A program made the position numbers and the translations under genes. From assembly GCA_025934635.1 (NCBI GenBank), contig JAICWX010000035.1, positions 1 through 43,157 on the forward strand: a DNA stretch of 43,157 nucleotides, in the 5' to 3' direction. Under the pieces are notes generated by a model, which had not been told where the DNA came from, did no database searches, and saw only the letters and a list, made by a program, of their open reading frames with translations. Shown here piece by piece: positions 14,995-23,389 of the stretch (the stretch's first letter is position 1; each line of letters begins with the position of its first letter). Source of the DNA: Streptosporangiaceae bacterium. Lineage in GTDB: Bacteria; Actinomycetota; Actinomycetes; Streptosporangiales; Streptosporangiaceae.

Positions 14995-15570
14995 TCAGCT
15001 GACCACGCGCAGCGCGAATTCCCCGTACTCACGGGCGACGAAGGTGTCCGGATAGCGGCCGGAAGGGCGGAACCAGGACTTCGCGCTGTTGCCCATCTCG
15101 AGCACGGCGAAGGCGGCGATCTGCGGGGTGCGGGTCGAGAAGCGCCCGCTCCGGCAGCCCTGCTCGATGATCTGCCGGACCCGGGCCGCGTACTGGTCGC
15201 GCTTGGCCACGATGGCCAGCCGGTTAGCCGCCTCCAGGCTGCGCACCTCGGTATTGCACACGGTGACCTCGGCCGGGAAGCGCAGGAAATCCAGCACGAG
15301 CGACTCGGTCGCCCGGCGCAGCTGCTCGGACACGTCCTCGACCCCCGCCAGCGCCTCCTCCAGCGCGGCCAGCGCCCGGTCCATCGCCTTGTCCATGATC
15401 GAGAACAGGATCTCCTGCTTGGACGCGATGTGGTTGTACAGGCCCGGCGCCCGGACCCCGAGGGCCTCGGCGATGTCCCTCATCGAGGTGCCGTGATAGC
15501 CGCGGTCGGCGAAAAGCCGGCAGGCCGCGTCGAGCACCGCGTCCCGGCTGGCCGGCGTTGACCTGTCCAC
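14995..15570 (-). CDS. TetR-family regulator of the acyl-CoA/carboxylase operon
   Basis: 191-residue TetR/AcrR regulator. The N-terminal helix-turn-helix is RDAVLDAACRLFADRGYHGT followed by SMRDIAEALGVRAPGLYNHIASKQEILF. The C-terminal ligand domain (about 75-185) contains EVTVCNTEVRSLEAANR and WFRPSGRYPDTFVAREYGEFAL, typical of regulators sensing acyl-CoA thioesters. GTG 15570 is the start; no ribosome site is evident, so it may be leaderless. The gene is divergent from the dehydrogenase at 15643 and a palindrome lies between them. Position and type match Rv2506 next to the mycobacterial leucine-degradation cluster. It probably represses both directions until an acyl-CoA intermediate accumulates. 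Confidence 0.9.
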   Translation of the reverse strand: MDRSTPASRDAVLDAACRLFADRGYHGTSMRDIAEALGVRAPGLYNHIASKQEILFSIMDKAMDRALAALEEALAGVEDVSEQLRRATESLVLDFLRFPAEVTVCNTEVRSLEAANRLAIVAKRDQYAARVRQIIEQGCRSGRFSTRTPQIAAFAVLEMGNSAKSWFRPSGRYPDTFVAREYGEFALRVVS

Positions 15571-15587
15571 GGGCAGTAGCCTACGGT

Positions 15588-15607
15588 ATTAATGAACGTT
15601 AATTAAT
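15588..15607. promoter_or_regulatory. 20-bp palindromic TetR operator
   Basis: ATTAATGAAC/GTTAATTAAT is symmetric around AACGTT at 18 of 20 positions. It is the only AT-rich patch between the divergent starts. TTAATGAAC is also repeated directly at 15589 and 15603. Size and placement are typical for a TetR autoregulatory operator. Confidence 0.75.
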
Positions 15608-15642
15608 GAACTGCCGCCCGTGACGATGCGAGGAGGCCGGAT

Positions 15643-16794
15643 ATGTCCGCGGCTACGTCCTGGGAGCTCGACCGCGAGCACGAGGAGTTCCGGGGCAGCG
15701 TCCGGTCCTTCGTGGACCGGCACGTGCGTCCGGTGGTGGAAGAATCCGAGCGGGCCGGGCGCCCCCCCGCCGCGCTGCTCAAGGAGATGGGCGCCGCGGG
15801 CCTGCTCGGCTTGGCCATCGGCGAGGAAGACGGGGGCGGCGGGGGCGACGCGCTGGCCATGATGGTGCTGTCCGAGGAACTGGCCCGGGCCAGCGGCGGG
15901 ATCGCCGTCACGGCGCTGGTGAGCGGCTACATGTCGGCGCCGCACATCGCCCGCTTCGGCACCGCCGAGCAGCGGGCCAGGTACCTGCCCGGGATCATCG
16001 CGGGGGAGAAGGTCTCCGCGATCGCCGTGACCGAGCCGGGGACCGGCTCGAACGTGGGCGGCATCACCACCCGGGCCACCCTGGACGGCCGGGAATACCG
16101 GCTCGACGGCACCAAGATGTTCATCACCAATGCCGGCATCGCCGACGTCTTCGTGGTGGCCGCGCGCACCGCGCCGGACGGGCACCGGGGCATCACCACG
16201 TTCATCGTCGAGGCCGGCACCCCCGGCCTGTCGCTGGGCCAGCCGCTGCGCAAGATGGGCTGGCACGCCTCGGACACCCGCGAGGTGATCCTGGACGGCT
16301 GCCTGGTGCCGGCCGGGGCCGTGCTCGGCGAGCCGAACCGCGGTTTTCACCAGATCATGTCGGCCTTCCAGCTGGAACGGCTCACCCTGGCCGCGATGGG
16401 CGTGGGGCACGCCGAGGAGTGCCTGGCGCTGGCGACCGCCTACGCCCGCGACCGCGAGGTGTTCGGCTCGCCGCTGATCAGCCTGCAGGCAACCAGGCAC
16501 CGGCTCGCCGCCCTGTCGGTCGAGCTCGAGGCCGCCCGCGTGCTCACCTACCGGGCGGCGGCCCGCCTGGACAGCGGCCATCCCGGCACGGCCCGGTCGG
16601 TGGCCATGGCCAAATACCACGCCGCGATCGCCGCGAACCGCATCATCGATGAGTGCGTCCAGCTCTTCGGCGGCGCCGGCTTCCTGGAGGAGACGGCCGT
16701 CGCCCGGCACTACCGCGACGCCCGGGTGCTGCGCATCGGCGGCGGGACCGACGAGATCCAGCTCGAGATCCTGGCCAAGGACCTGCCGGCGTGA
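15643..16794 (+). CDS. Acyl-CoA dehydrogenase, isovaleryl-CoA dehydrogenase-like
   Basis: 383-residue FAD-dependent acyl-CoA dehydrogenase of normal length. Signature 1 is AIAVTEPGTGSNVGG and the middle domain includes GTKMFITNAGIADVFVV. In the helix that carries the base of isovaleryl-CoA and long-chain enzymes the protein has LERLTLAAMGVG, with the Glu; the alternative C-terminal position reads GGGTDEIQ, with Gly. This favours an isovaleryl-CoA-type enzyme, making methylcrotonyl-CoA. The FAD-contact segment VQLFGGAGFLEE is present. GAGGAGG is well placed before ATG 15643. It is first in an operon of five; the next gene starts inside its stop codon (GTGA). FadE19 of the Mycobacterium leucine cluster is the likely counterpart. 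Confidence 0.9.
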   Translation: MSAATSWELDREHEEFRGSVRSFVDRHVRPVVEESERAGRPPAALLKEMGAAGLLGLAIGEEDGGGGGDALAMMVLSEELARASGGIAVTALVSGYMSAPHIARFGTAEQRARYLPGIIAGEKVSAIAVTEPGTGSNVGGITTRATLDGREYRLDGTKMFITNAGIADVFVVAARTAPDGHRGITTFIVEAGTPGLSLGQPLRKMGWHASDTREVILDGCLVPAGAVLGEPNRGFHQIMSAFQLERLTLAAMGVGHAEECLALATAYARDREVFGSPLISLQATRHRLAALSVELEAARVLTYRAAARLDSGHPGTARSVAMAKYHAAIAANRIIDECVQLFGGAGFLEETAVARHYRDARVLRIGGGTDEIQLEILAKDLPA

Positions 16795-18326
16795 CCGCGG
16801 CGGACCCGCAGGCGCCCGCGGGCGCCGAGGCGGTCCGGGCCGCGCTCACAGTGGCGCGCGAGGGCAACGACACCAGCCGCTGGCCGGGCAAGCTGCCGGT
16901 CGCCGACCGGCTCACCGCCCTGCTCGACCCGGGCAGCTGGCGCGAGGACGGCCTGCTCGCCAACGCCCGGGCCGCGGGCCTGCCCGCCGACGGCGTCCGG
17001 ACCGGCGTGGGGCACGTGGGGGGCCGGGCGGTCGCCGTGATCGCGCACGATTTCGCGGTCAAGGCGGGCTCGTGGGGCAAGCTCACCTGCGAGAAGCAGG
17101 TCCGGATCCTGGAGCGGGCGGACCGTGACCTGCTGCCGGTGATCTACCTGGTCGACTCGGCGGGCGGGCGGCTCACCGAGCAGCTCGGCTTCTTCTCCGA
17201 CCACCGCGGCGCCTCGCGGATCTTCCAGCTGCAGGTCGCGCTGTCCGGGCGGGTTCCGCAGCTCTGCTGCCTGCTCGGCCCGTCTGCGGCCGGCGGCGCG
17301 TACATGCCGGCCTTCACCGACTGGGTCGGCATGGTCGAAGGCAACGCCTCGATGTACCTAGCCTCCCCGCGGGTCGCCGAGAAGGTCACCGGGGAGCGCA
17401 CCACGCTGGAGGAGATGGGCGGCGCGCTCATGCACGCCACCGTGTCAGGCTGCGCGGACGAGGTGTTCGGCTCGGACTGGGAGGTCATCGCCGCGGCCCG
17501 GCTGCTGCTCTCCTACCTGCCCGACAGCTGGGAAGTCCGCCCACCCGCCACGACGGCCGGGCTGCCGGCCCGGGCCGACTGGTCCCGGGTGATCCCGGCG
17601 GCGGAGTCCGAAGGCTACGACGTCGGCGAGGTCATCGACGGGCTGGTCGACGCGGGCTCGTTCTTCGAGATCAAGGCCCGCTGGGCGCAGGAGATCGTGA
17701 CCGGCCTGGCCCGGCTGGACGGGCAGGTGGTGGGCATCGTGGCCAACCAGCCCCAGGTCCGCAGCGGGGCGATCTTCGTCGATACGGCGGACAAGGCGGC
17801 CCGCTTCATCACCTTGTGCGACGCCTTCAACATCCCCCTCGTCTTCCTGCACGACGTGCCCGGCTTCATGGTGGGCGCCGCGGTCGAGCGGCAGGGCATC
17901 ATCAGGCACGGCGCCAAGATGATCACCGCGATGGCCAGCGCCGAGGTGCCCAAGTTCTCGGTCATCCTGCGCAAGAGCTACGCGGCCGGCTACTACGCCA
18001 TGTGCGCCCCGGGCTTCGCCCCCCGCGCCTCGATCGCGCTGCCCGGCGCGCTGATCGGGCCGATGGCCGCCGAGGCCTCGGTCAACGCCATGTACGCGCG
18101 GAAAATCGCCGAGATCGGCGACCCGGAGGAGCGCGCCGCCTACGTCGCCGCCCGCACCGCCGAGCAGCGCGCCGACATCGACCTGCTGCACGTGGCCAGC
18201 GACCTCGTGGTCGACGCGGTCGTGGAACCCGGCGAGCTGCGCGCCGAGCTCATCGCGCGGCTGGCCGCCGCGCAGGGGTGGACCCGCGCCCCGCAACGCC
18301 GGCACCATCACATCAGCCCGGTCTAG
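16791..18326 (+). CDS. accD1: Acyl-CoA carboxylase carboxyltransferase (beta) subunit, AccD1-like
   Basis: 511-residue carboxyltransferase with the two crotonase-fold halves of propionyl/methylcrotonyl-CoA carboxylase beta subunits. The N-half oxyanion loop is LLGPSAAGGAYMPAF and the C-half one is GYYAMCAPGF followed by PGALIGPMAAE. HDFAVKAGSWG and FLHDVPGFMVGAAVERQGI are also characteristic. It transfers CO2 from carboxybiotin on the alpha subunit (20781-22655) to the acyl-CoA. GTG 16791 overlaps the preceding stop by four bases, implying translational coupling. The open frame extends upstream, antisense-free but inside the dehydrogenase, so the overlap start is preferred. By gene context methylcrotonyl-CoA is the expected substrate. 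Confidence 0.9.
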   Translation: MTAADPQAPAGAEAVRAALTVAREGNDTSRWPGKLPVADRLTALLDPGSWREDGLLANARAAGLPADGVRTGVGHVGGRAVAVIAHDFAVKAGSWGKLTCEKQVRILERADRDLLPVIYLVDSAGGRLTEQLGFFSDHRGASRIFQLQVALSGRVPQLCCLLGPSAAGGAYMPAFTDWVGMVEGNASMYLASPRVAEKVTGERTTLEEMGGALMHATVSGCADEVFGSDWEVIAAARLLLSYLPDSWEVRPPATTAGLPARADWSRVIPAAESEGYDVGEVIDGLVDAGSFFEIKARWAQEIVTGLARLDGQVVGIVANQPQVRSGAIFVDTADKAARFITLCDAFNIPLVFLHDVPGFMVGAAVERQGIIRHGAKMITAMASAEVPKFSVILRKSYAAGYYAMCAPGFAPRASIALPGALIGPMAAEASVNAMYARKIAEIGDPEERAAYVAARTAEQRADIDLLHVASDLVVDAVVEPGELRAELIARLAAAQGWTRAPQRRHHHISPV

Positions 18327-18336
18327 GAGGACGTCC

Positions 18337-20286
18337 ATGGCCGATAATCTCAGCCAGCTGCTCGCCACGCCGCTGCAGCCGCTACCCGGGCAGTGGCACT
18401 CGGCCGCCCAGGCCGAGCTGCTGCGCACCGCCCGGGCCCGGCACGACGAGAGCCCGGATGCCTACTGGACCTGGGTCGCGGAGCGGCAGCGCTGGATGCG
18501 ACCCTGGGACACGGTCCGGACCGGCGAACTCGGCGTCTTCACCTACTTCGCCGGCGGCCTGATCAACGTGGCCGACAACTGCGTGGACCGCTGGGCCCAG
18601 GACCGGGCCACCGCCCAGCGCGCCGCCGTGATCTGGGAGGGCGAGCCGGGCGACGTCCGCACCGTCACCTACGCCGAGCTGGCCGACGAGGTGAGCCGGC
18701 TGGCCGGCGCGCTGGTCTCGCTCGGCGTGACCAAGGGCGACGTGGTCGCGATCTACATGCCGAACGCGGTCGAGGCGTTCACCGCCGTGCACGCGTGCAA
18801 CCGGATCGGTGCCATCTACACGATCCTGTTCTCCGGCTTCGGGCCGGACGCCGTGCTGTCCCGGCTGGAGGCGGCGCGGGTCAAGGTGGTGATCGTGCAG
18901 GACGCGTCCTACCGGCGCGGCCGTCTCATCCCGCTGCTGGAGACCCTGCGCAGGGCGCGCGGCAAGGTCAGCACCGTCGAGCACACGATCGTGGTCGACC
19001 GTACCGGACGCGGCCTGGCGCTGGAAGACGGCGAGCTTTCCTACGCCGATGCGCTCGGCCTGGCGCCGGCCGGGACTCCGGCCGTGCCGCTCGAGGCGAA
19101 CGACCCGGCCTTCCTCATCTTCACCAGCGGCACCGAGGCGCGGCCCAAGGGGGTCGTGCACAGCGTGGCCGGCTTCCTGCTCGGCACCTGGGCCAACGTG
19201 CGCTGGCAGGTCGGCCCGGAGGAGGGCGACGTCTACTGGGTGGCCGCCGACGTCGGCTGGCTGACGTTCCCGATCCAGGCCGTCGTCGGCGGCCTGGCCA
19301 ACGGCATGACCGTGGTCTGCTACGAGGGCGCCATGGACACGCCCGGCAGCGCGCGGTTCTACGAGATCTGCGAGAAGCACCGCGTCACCAAGGTGCTCGG
19401 CGCGCCCACGCTGCTGCGCATGCTGCGCAAGTACGGTGACGAGCTCGCCGCCGCGCACCCGCTGCCTGACCTGCGGCTGATCACCGTCCAGGGTGAGCCG
19501 CTCGACGGTGACACGTTCACCTGGGCGAGCACTCACCTGGGCGGCGGGGTGCCCGTGGTCAACGCCTACGGGCAGACCGAGACCGGCTCGACCTGGACCT
19601 ATCCGGTCGCGGGGGCCGAGGCGCTCAAGCCCGGCTCGACCGGCACCGCGGTTCCCGGGCACGTCTACGACATCCTCGACGACAACGGGCAGCCGGTGCC
19701 GCCCGGGACCAAGGGAATCTTGGTGCTGACCGAGCCGTTCCCCACCCTGGCCCGGACCGTGTGGGACGACCCGGAGCGGTACCGCAGCGCCTACTTCTCC
19801 CGGTTCCCCGGCTACTACTGCACCAACGACGAGGCCGTGCTCGACGCCGACGGGCACCTGTGGGTCCTCGGCCGGGCCGACGACGTGATCAACGTGGCGG
19901 CGCACCGCATCTCGACGCTGGAGATCGAGGCCATCGCGACCGCGCACCCGCAGGTCGCCGAGGCCGCGGTGGTCGGGGTGGCCGACTCGACCAAGGGCAC
20001 CGTGCCGGTTGCCTTCCTCACCCTGCTCGACGGCGCGGACCCGGGCACCGTGCGGCAGGAAGTGAACCGCGACGTCACCTCCCAGCTCGGCGGGTACGCC
20101 CGGCTGGGCGCGGTCTACCTCACCGCCGCGCTGCCCAAGACCCGGACCGGGAAGACCATGCGCCGCCTGCTGCGGGACGTCGTCGAGCACGGCGGCCCGC
20201 AGGGCGATACCAGCGCCATGGAGGACACCGCCGGCCTGCAGGCGGTGCAGCGGGCGGTGGCCGCGGACTCCTCCCAGGGAGCGTGA
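18337..20286 (+). CDS. Acyl-CoA synthetase (acetyl/propionyl-CoA synthetase-like)
   Basis: 649-residue AMP-forming ligase, the size of acetyl-CoA synthetases rather than short FadD proteins. Core motifs in order: FTSGTEARPKGVVHS (A3 loop, with Glu-Ala in place of the usual Thr-Gly), YWVAADVGWLT, AYGQTETGS (A5), YYCTNDEAVLDADGHLW with GRADDVINVAAHRIST (A7-A8) and the acylating lysine in PKTRTGKTMRRLL (A10). It activates a short or branched carboxylic acid with ATP and CoA. GGAGG lies 7 bases before ATG 18337, and the gene follows the carboxyltransferase after 10 bases. Its position corresponds to FadD35 in the mycobacterial locus, possibly acting on acetoacetate or a branched acid. Confidence 0.88.
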   Translation: MADNLSQLLATPLQPLPGQWHSAAQAELLRTARARHDESPDAYWTWVAERQRWMRPWDTVRTGELGVFTYFAGGLINVADNCVDRWAQDRATAQRAAVIWEGEPGDVRTVTYAELADEVSRLAGALVSLGVTKGDVVAIYMPNAVEAFTAVHACNRIGAIYTILFSGFGPDAVLSRLEAARVKVVIVQDASYRRGRLIPLLETLRRARGKVSTVEHTIVVDRTGRGLALEDGELSYADALGLAPAGTPAVPLEANDPAFLIFTSGTEARPKGVVHSVAGFLLGTWANVRWQVGPEEGDVYWVAADVGWLTFPIQAVVGGLANGMTVVCYEGAMDTPGSARFYEICEKHRVTKVLGAPTLLRMLRKYGDELAAAHPLPDLRLITVQGEPLDGDTFTWASTHLGGGVPVVNAYGQTETGSTWTYPVAGAEALKPGSTGTAVPGHVYDILDDNGQPVPPGTKGILVLTEPFPTLARTVWDDPERYRSAYFSRFPGYYCTNDEAVLDADGHLWVLGRADDVINVAAHRISTLEIEAIATAHPQVAEAAVVGVADSTKGTVPVAFLTLLDGADPGTVRQEVNRDVTSQLGGYARLGAVYLTAALPKTRTGKTMRRLLRDVVEHGGPQGDTSAMEDTAGLQAVQRAVAADSSQGA

Positions 20287-20289
20287 GAC

Positions 20290-20784
20290 ATGGCCGGACT
20301 GTGGTTCGAGCAGCTCGAACCGGGACTGCGGGTGGATCACGCCATCACCCGCACCGTCACCGAGGCCGACAACGTGCTGTTCACGACCATGACCATGAAC
20401 CCGCAGCCGCTGCACCTCGACGCCGAGTTCGCGGCCCGGACCGAGTTCGGCCGGCCCCTGGTGAACAGCCTGTTCACACTGGGCCTGGTCGTCGGCCTCT
20501 CCGTGCACGAAACGACCCTCGGGACGACGGTGGCCAACCTCGGCTTCTCCCGGGTCGACTTCCCGGCCCCGGTGTTCGCCGGGGACACCATCCACGTCGT
20601 CACCGAGGTCACCGAGGCCCGGCGGTCCCGGTCGCGGCCTGGTACCGGCATCGTGACGTTCGAGCACCACGGCCTCAACCAGCGCGATGAGACGGTCTGC
20701 ATCGCCGTCCGGGCGGCGATGATGCGCTGCCGTCCCGATCAGGACGGTCCTGATCCGGGCGGTTCCGACCCGGACCCGCCGTGA
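20290..20784 (+). CDS. MaoC-family acyl-CoA hydratase
   Basis: 164-residue single hot-dog-fold hydratase. The hydratase motif is seen as [24 protein letters not shown], with His and Asp in the usual catalytic spacing, and [20 protein letters not shown] later. The last 17 residues are a Pro/Asp-rich tail of low complexity. GGGAG lies about 9 bases before ATG 20290, four bases after the synthetase stop. It would hydrate an enoyl-CoA such as methylglutaconyl-CoA, as proposed for Rv2499c in the leucine locus, replacing a crotonase-type hydratase. Its stop overlaps the GTG of the biotin carboxylase gene. Confidence 0.88.
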   Translation: MAGLWFEQLEPGLRVDHAITRTVTEADNVLFTTMTMNPQPLHLDAEFAARTEFGRPLVNSLFTLGLVVGLSVHETTLGTTVANLGFSRVDFPAPVFAGDTIHVVTEVTEARRSRSRPGTGIVTFEHHGLNQRDETVCIAVRAAMMRCRPDQDGPDPGGSDPDPP

Positions 20785-22655
20785 CCGCTGACTTCAAGCG
20801 CGTGCTCATCGCCAACCGCGGCGAGATCGCGCTGCGCGTGGTGCGGGCCTGCCGTGACGCCTCCCTGACGTCCATCGCGGTCTACGCCGATCCCGATGCG
20901 GGGGCCCCGTTCACCCGGCTCGCCGACGAGGCCCTGCCGCTGCACGGGGCGGGTCCCGCGGACACCTACCTGGACGCCGCCAAGCTCCTGGCGGCGGCCC
21001 GGCAGGCCGGCGCGGAGGCCGTCCACCCCGGCTACGGCTTCCTGGCCGAGGACGCCGGCTTCGCCCAGGCGGTCCTCGACGCGGGCCTGACCTGGATCGG
21101 GCCGCCGCCGCAGGCCATCCGCGCGCTCGGCGACAAGGTGGCGGCCCGGGCCATCGCCGCCCGGGTCGGCGCGCCGCTGCTGCCCGGCACGCCGGGAACC
21201 GTCGCGGATCCCGGCGAGGCGGTGCGGTTCGCCGCGGAGCACGGGCTGCCGATCGCGATCAAGGCCGCGCACGGCGGCGGCGGCCGCGGGCTGCGGGTCG
21301 CCCGCGAAGCCGGCGAGGTGGCCGCCCTCTTCGAGGCGGCGTCCCGCGAGGCCCGCGCCGCCTTCGGCCGCGGCGAGTGCTTCGTCGAGGCCTACGTCGA
21401 GCGCGGCCGGCACGTCGAAGTACAGGTCCTGGCGGACCAGCGCGGCGACGTGCTGGTGGCGGGGACCCGTGACTGCACCCTGCAGCGGCGCTACCAGAAG
21501 CTCGTCGAGGAGGCCCCCGCGCCGTTCCTCACCGGCGCCCAGCGGGCCACCCTGGAGCGCTCGGCCGCGGCCATCTGCTCCGCAGCCGGCTACGCCGGGG
21601 CCGGCACGGTGGAGTTCCTGCTCGCGCCCGGGGGCGGGCTGTCCTTCCTCGAGGTCAACACCAGGCTCCAGGTCGAGCACCCGGTGACCGAGGAGAGCGC
21701 CGACGTCGACCTGGTCCGGGCCCAGTTGCTGATCGCGGCCGGGCATCCGCTGGCCGTCGCCGCCGGGACCGGACCCAGGAAGACCAGCACCGCCGAGACC
21801 AGTGCCGCCCTCGTCCCGCGCCGTCACGCCATCGAGTTCCGGGTCAACGCGGAGGATCCCGCGCGGGACTTCGCCCCCTCGGCCGGCCAGATCACCAGGT
21901 TCCGGCCGCCGGCCGGGCCCGGGATACGCGTCGACTCCGGCGTCGAGGACGGCAGCATGGTCGGCGGGCAGTTCGACTCGCTGCTGGCCAAGCTGATCGT
22001 CACCGGCCGGGACCGGCCGCAGGCGATCGAACGGGCCCGGCGCGCGCTGCGCGAGTTCGACATCGCCGGCGTGCAAACCACCCTGCCGTTCCTGCGCGCG
22101 GTGCTGGCCGAGCCCGCCTTCACCGCCGACGGCCCCGGCGGCTTCGCCGTCCACACCAGGTGGATCGAGGAGGACTACCGCCCCGCCGCGGCGGCTTCCG
22201 GTGACGCCGGCGACGAGCCGGTGATGATCAAGGTGGGCAGCCGCTGGCTTCCCGTGGCCCTCCCGGGCCTGGTCCAGGCCCGGGAGGGAGCCCTGGCGCT
22301 CGCCCGTGAGCAGGCGCGCGAGCGGCGGCAGCGGGCCGGGCAGGCGTCCGGCGACGTGATCAGCGCCCCGATGCAGGGGACGGTGACGCGGATCGCGGTG
22401 GCCGAGGGCGAGGACGTCACGGCCGGGCAGGTCCTGGCCGTGGTGGAGGCGATGAAGATGGAGAACCCGGTCCGCTCGCCGCATGCCGGGCAGGTCAGCG
22501 GCCTGCGGGTCGCGGCGGGGGAGACCGTCGCCCAGGGCGCCGTGCTCTGCCGCGTGGTGCCGGAGGCGCCCTCAGAGTCCGTGGTGCCGGAGGCGCCCTC
22601 AGAGTCCGTGGTGCCGGAGGCGCCCTCAGAGTCCGTGGTGCCGGAGGCACCCTGA
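20781..22655 (+). CDS. accA1: Biotin-dependent acyl-CoA carboxylase alpha subunit (BC + BCCP), AccA1-like
   Basis: 624-residue alpha subunit. Biotin carboxylase occupies about 1-445: [33 protein letters not shown], the glycine-rich ATP-grasp loop [28 protein letters not shown] and the C-terminal [13 protein letters not shown] short linker leads to the BCCP domain (about 525-592) with biotinylated Lys in EAMKMENP. It is shorter than typical 3-methylcrotonyl-CoA carboxylase alpha chains and close to AccA1. The C-terminus is unusual: after the BCCP fold ends at LCRVVPEAP, a 9-residue unit VVPEAPSES is repeated by a 27-bp tandem repeat. GTG 20781 overlaps the hydratase stop. It pairs with the beta subunit at 16791. 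Confidence 0.92.
   Translation: MTADFKRVLIANRGEIALRVVRACRDASLTSIAVYADPDAGAPFTRLADEALPLHGAGPADTYLDAAKLLAAARQAGAEAVHPGYGFLAEDAGFAQAVLDAGLTWIGPPPQAIRALGDKVAARAIAARVGAPLLPGTPGTVADPGEAVRFAAEHGLPIAIKAAHGGGGRGLRVAREAGEVAALFEAASREARAAFGRGECFVEAYVERGRHVEVQVLADQRGDVLVAGTRDCTLQRRYQKLVEEAPAPFLTGAQRATLERSAAAICSAAGYAGAGTVEFLLAPGGGLSFLEVNTRLQVEHPVTEESADVDLVRAQLLIAAGHPLAVAAGTGPRKTSTAETSAALVPRRHAIEFRVNAEDPARDFAPSAGQITRFRPPAGPGIRVDSGVEDGSMVGGQFDSLLAKLIVTGRDRPQAIERARRALREFDIAGVQTTLPFLRAVLAEPAFTADGPGGFAVHTRWIEEDYRPAAAASGDAGDEPVMIKVGSRWLPVALPGLVQAREGALALAREQARERRQRAGQASGDVISAPMQGTVTRIAVAEGEDVTAGQVLAVVEAMKMENPVRSPHAGQVSGLRVAAGETVAQGAVLCRVVPEAPSESVVPEAPSESVVPEAPSESVVPEAP
22554..22655 (+). repeat. 27-bp tandem repeat in the carboxylase 3' end, 3.8 copies
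   Basis: Three identical 27-bp units (22554-22580, 22581-22607, 22608-22634) and a 21-bp partial unit with one change that ends at the stop codon. Each unit encodes VVPEAPSES in frame. Confidence 0.97.
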
Positions 22656-22663
22656 GGCAGGCC

Positions 22664-22831
22664 TCAGCGAGCGGTCCGGCCGTCCCGGTCGCGGGCGGTG
22701 GTCCGGATGACCTGGCGCGGCTGGCGCCTGGCGGCCCGCCGGGACCGGTTCACGGCCCGGCGGCGCTCTTCCTCGGCCGGTCCGTCATCAGCGTCGTCTT
22801 CCAGGAACAGCTTCACGAACATCGGGTGCAC
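22664..22831 (-). CDS. Small basic hypothetical protein (55 aa)
   Basis: From GTG 22831 the frame encodes 55 residues starting VHPMFVKLFLEDDADDGPAE, then a strongly basic half rich in Arg (ERRRAVNRSRRAARRQPRQ), ending ARDRDGRTAR. GAGGAGG lies about 6 bases before the GTG, a strong site. A downstream ATG at 22822 is also possible. It is second to the 53-residue gene at 22895-23056, with 63 bases between. The acidic-then-basic layout could suit nucleic-acid or membrane-surface binding, but no family is recognised. It converges on the carboxylase gene with 8 bases between stops. Confidence 0.65.
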   Translation of the reverse strand: MHPMFVKLFLEDDADDGPAEEERRRAVNRSRRAARRQPRQVIRTTARDRDGRTAR

Positions 22832-22894
22832 GGCATCCTCCTCACATCGGCTAGAGCCTGGCGCCCGCCGGGCTGTAAGCGCAGCGCCCGGGTC

Positions 22895-23056
22895 TCAGGC
22901 GCGGGTCCGGGCACGCCCGGTCAGCGCGCCCAGCAGGCGGCGGGTGACCGCATGCCGCGGCCGCGGCTCGGGCTGCACCGGAGCGCAGGGCAGCGCCGAG
23001 GTGGCGAGACGAATCATCGCCTGGGAAACGACTACGTGACCGATATCCGGCATCAT
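22895..23056 (-). CDS. Small hypothetical protein (53 aa)
   Basis: 53 residues beginning MMPDIGHVVVSQAMIRLATS and ending RLLGALTGRARTRA. AAGGAGG lies 5-8 bases before the paired ATG codons (23056, 23053), one of the best ribosome sites in the window. There is no signal peptide; the C-terminal third is basic. It appears co-transcribed with the 55-residue gene downstream. Its promoter region faces a divergent DUF2332 remnant across a segment with repeated TAAGGC-type motifs. Function unknown. Confidence 0.65.
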   Translation of the reverse strand: MMPDIGHVVVSQAMIRLATSALPCAPVQPEPRPRHAVTRRLLGALTGRARTRA

Positions 23057-23120
23057 GACAACCTCCTTGAGGGCGGATGGCCCAGCTAGCGGGCCACCCC
23101 GGCACCATCAAGAATTCCGC

Positions 23121-23204
23121 TAAGGCCAGCTGCCGCGCCTCGGGCAATCGCCTAAGATCCGCTGCTCCAGCGGGCCTTAGGCTGCCCTGCCTGGCACTTA
23201 AGGC
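23121..23204. promoter_or_regulatory. Divergent promoter region with hairpin and repeated TAAGGC motifs
   Basis: TAAGGC at 23121, CCTAAG at 23151, CCTTAGG at 23175 and CTTAAGGC at about 23197 recur within 85 bases. Two of them form a strong inverted repeat at 23150-23182: GCCTAAG-AT-CCGCT, loop GCTCC, AGCGG-GC-CTTAGGC. It could be a regulator-binding region for the small genes or a terminator. Confidence 0.5.
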
Positions 23205-23212
23205 GGGTCTTA

Positions 23213-23389
23213 GTGAGTGATGATGAGGTCGAGCGGCTGCGACGCCCGTTCCGGTTCTTCGCGGAAACGCGGTGCCGCGGCCGCTCAGCGGTGTACGAGG
23301 CGCTGAGCGAGGGCGTTGCCCGCGACGACGGGCTGCTGGACCTGCTGATGGCCGCCCCTGGCCAGCGCTGGCTAGCCCCGGCCGGGTGA
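23213..23389 (+). pseudogene. DUF2332-family protein, N-terminal remnant
   Basis: From GTG 23213 the frame encodes 58 residues: VSDDEVERLRRPFRFFAETR, CRGRSAVYEALSEGVARDDG, LLDLLMAAPGQRW, then a short unrelated tail. This matches the start of DUF2332 proteins (FR.FA...CRG.SPLYE.L..GVA.D..LL.L...AP.GQ), which normally run to 300 or more residues. The similarity stops where the next gene's 3' end (23372) begins, so the rest was probably deleted. AAGGCGGG precedes the start. Confidence 0.62.

Noticed and set aside
18382..20670. Minus-strand open frame of 762 codons
   Set aside because: Antisense to the acyl-CoA synthetase and MaoC genes, with Gly/Arg/His-rich composition and no motif.
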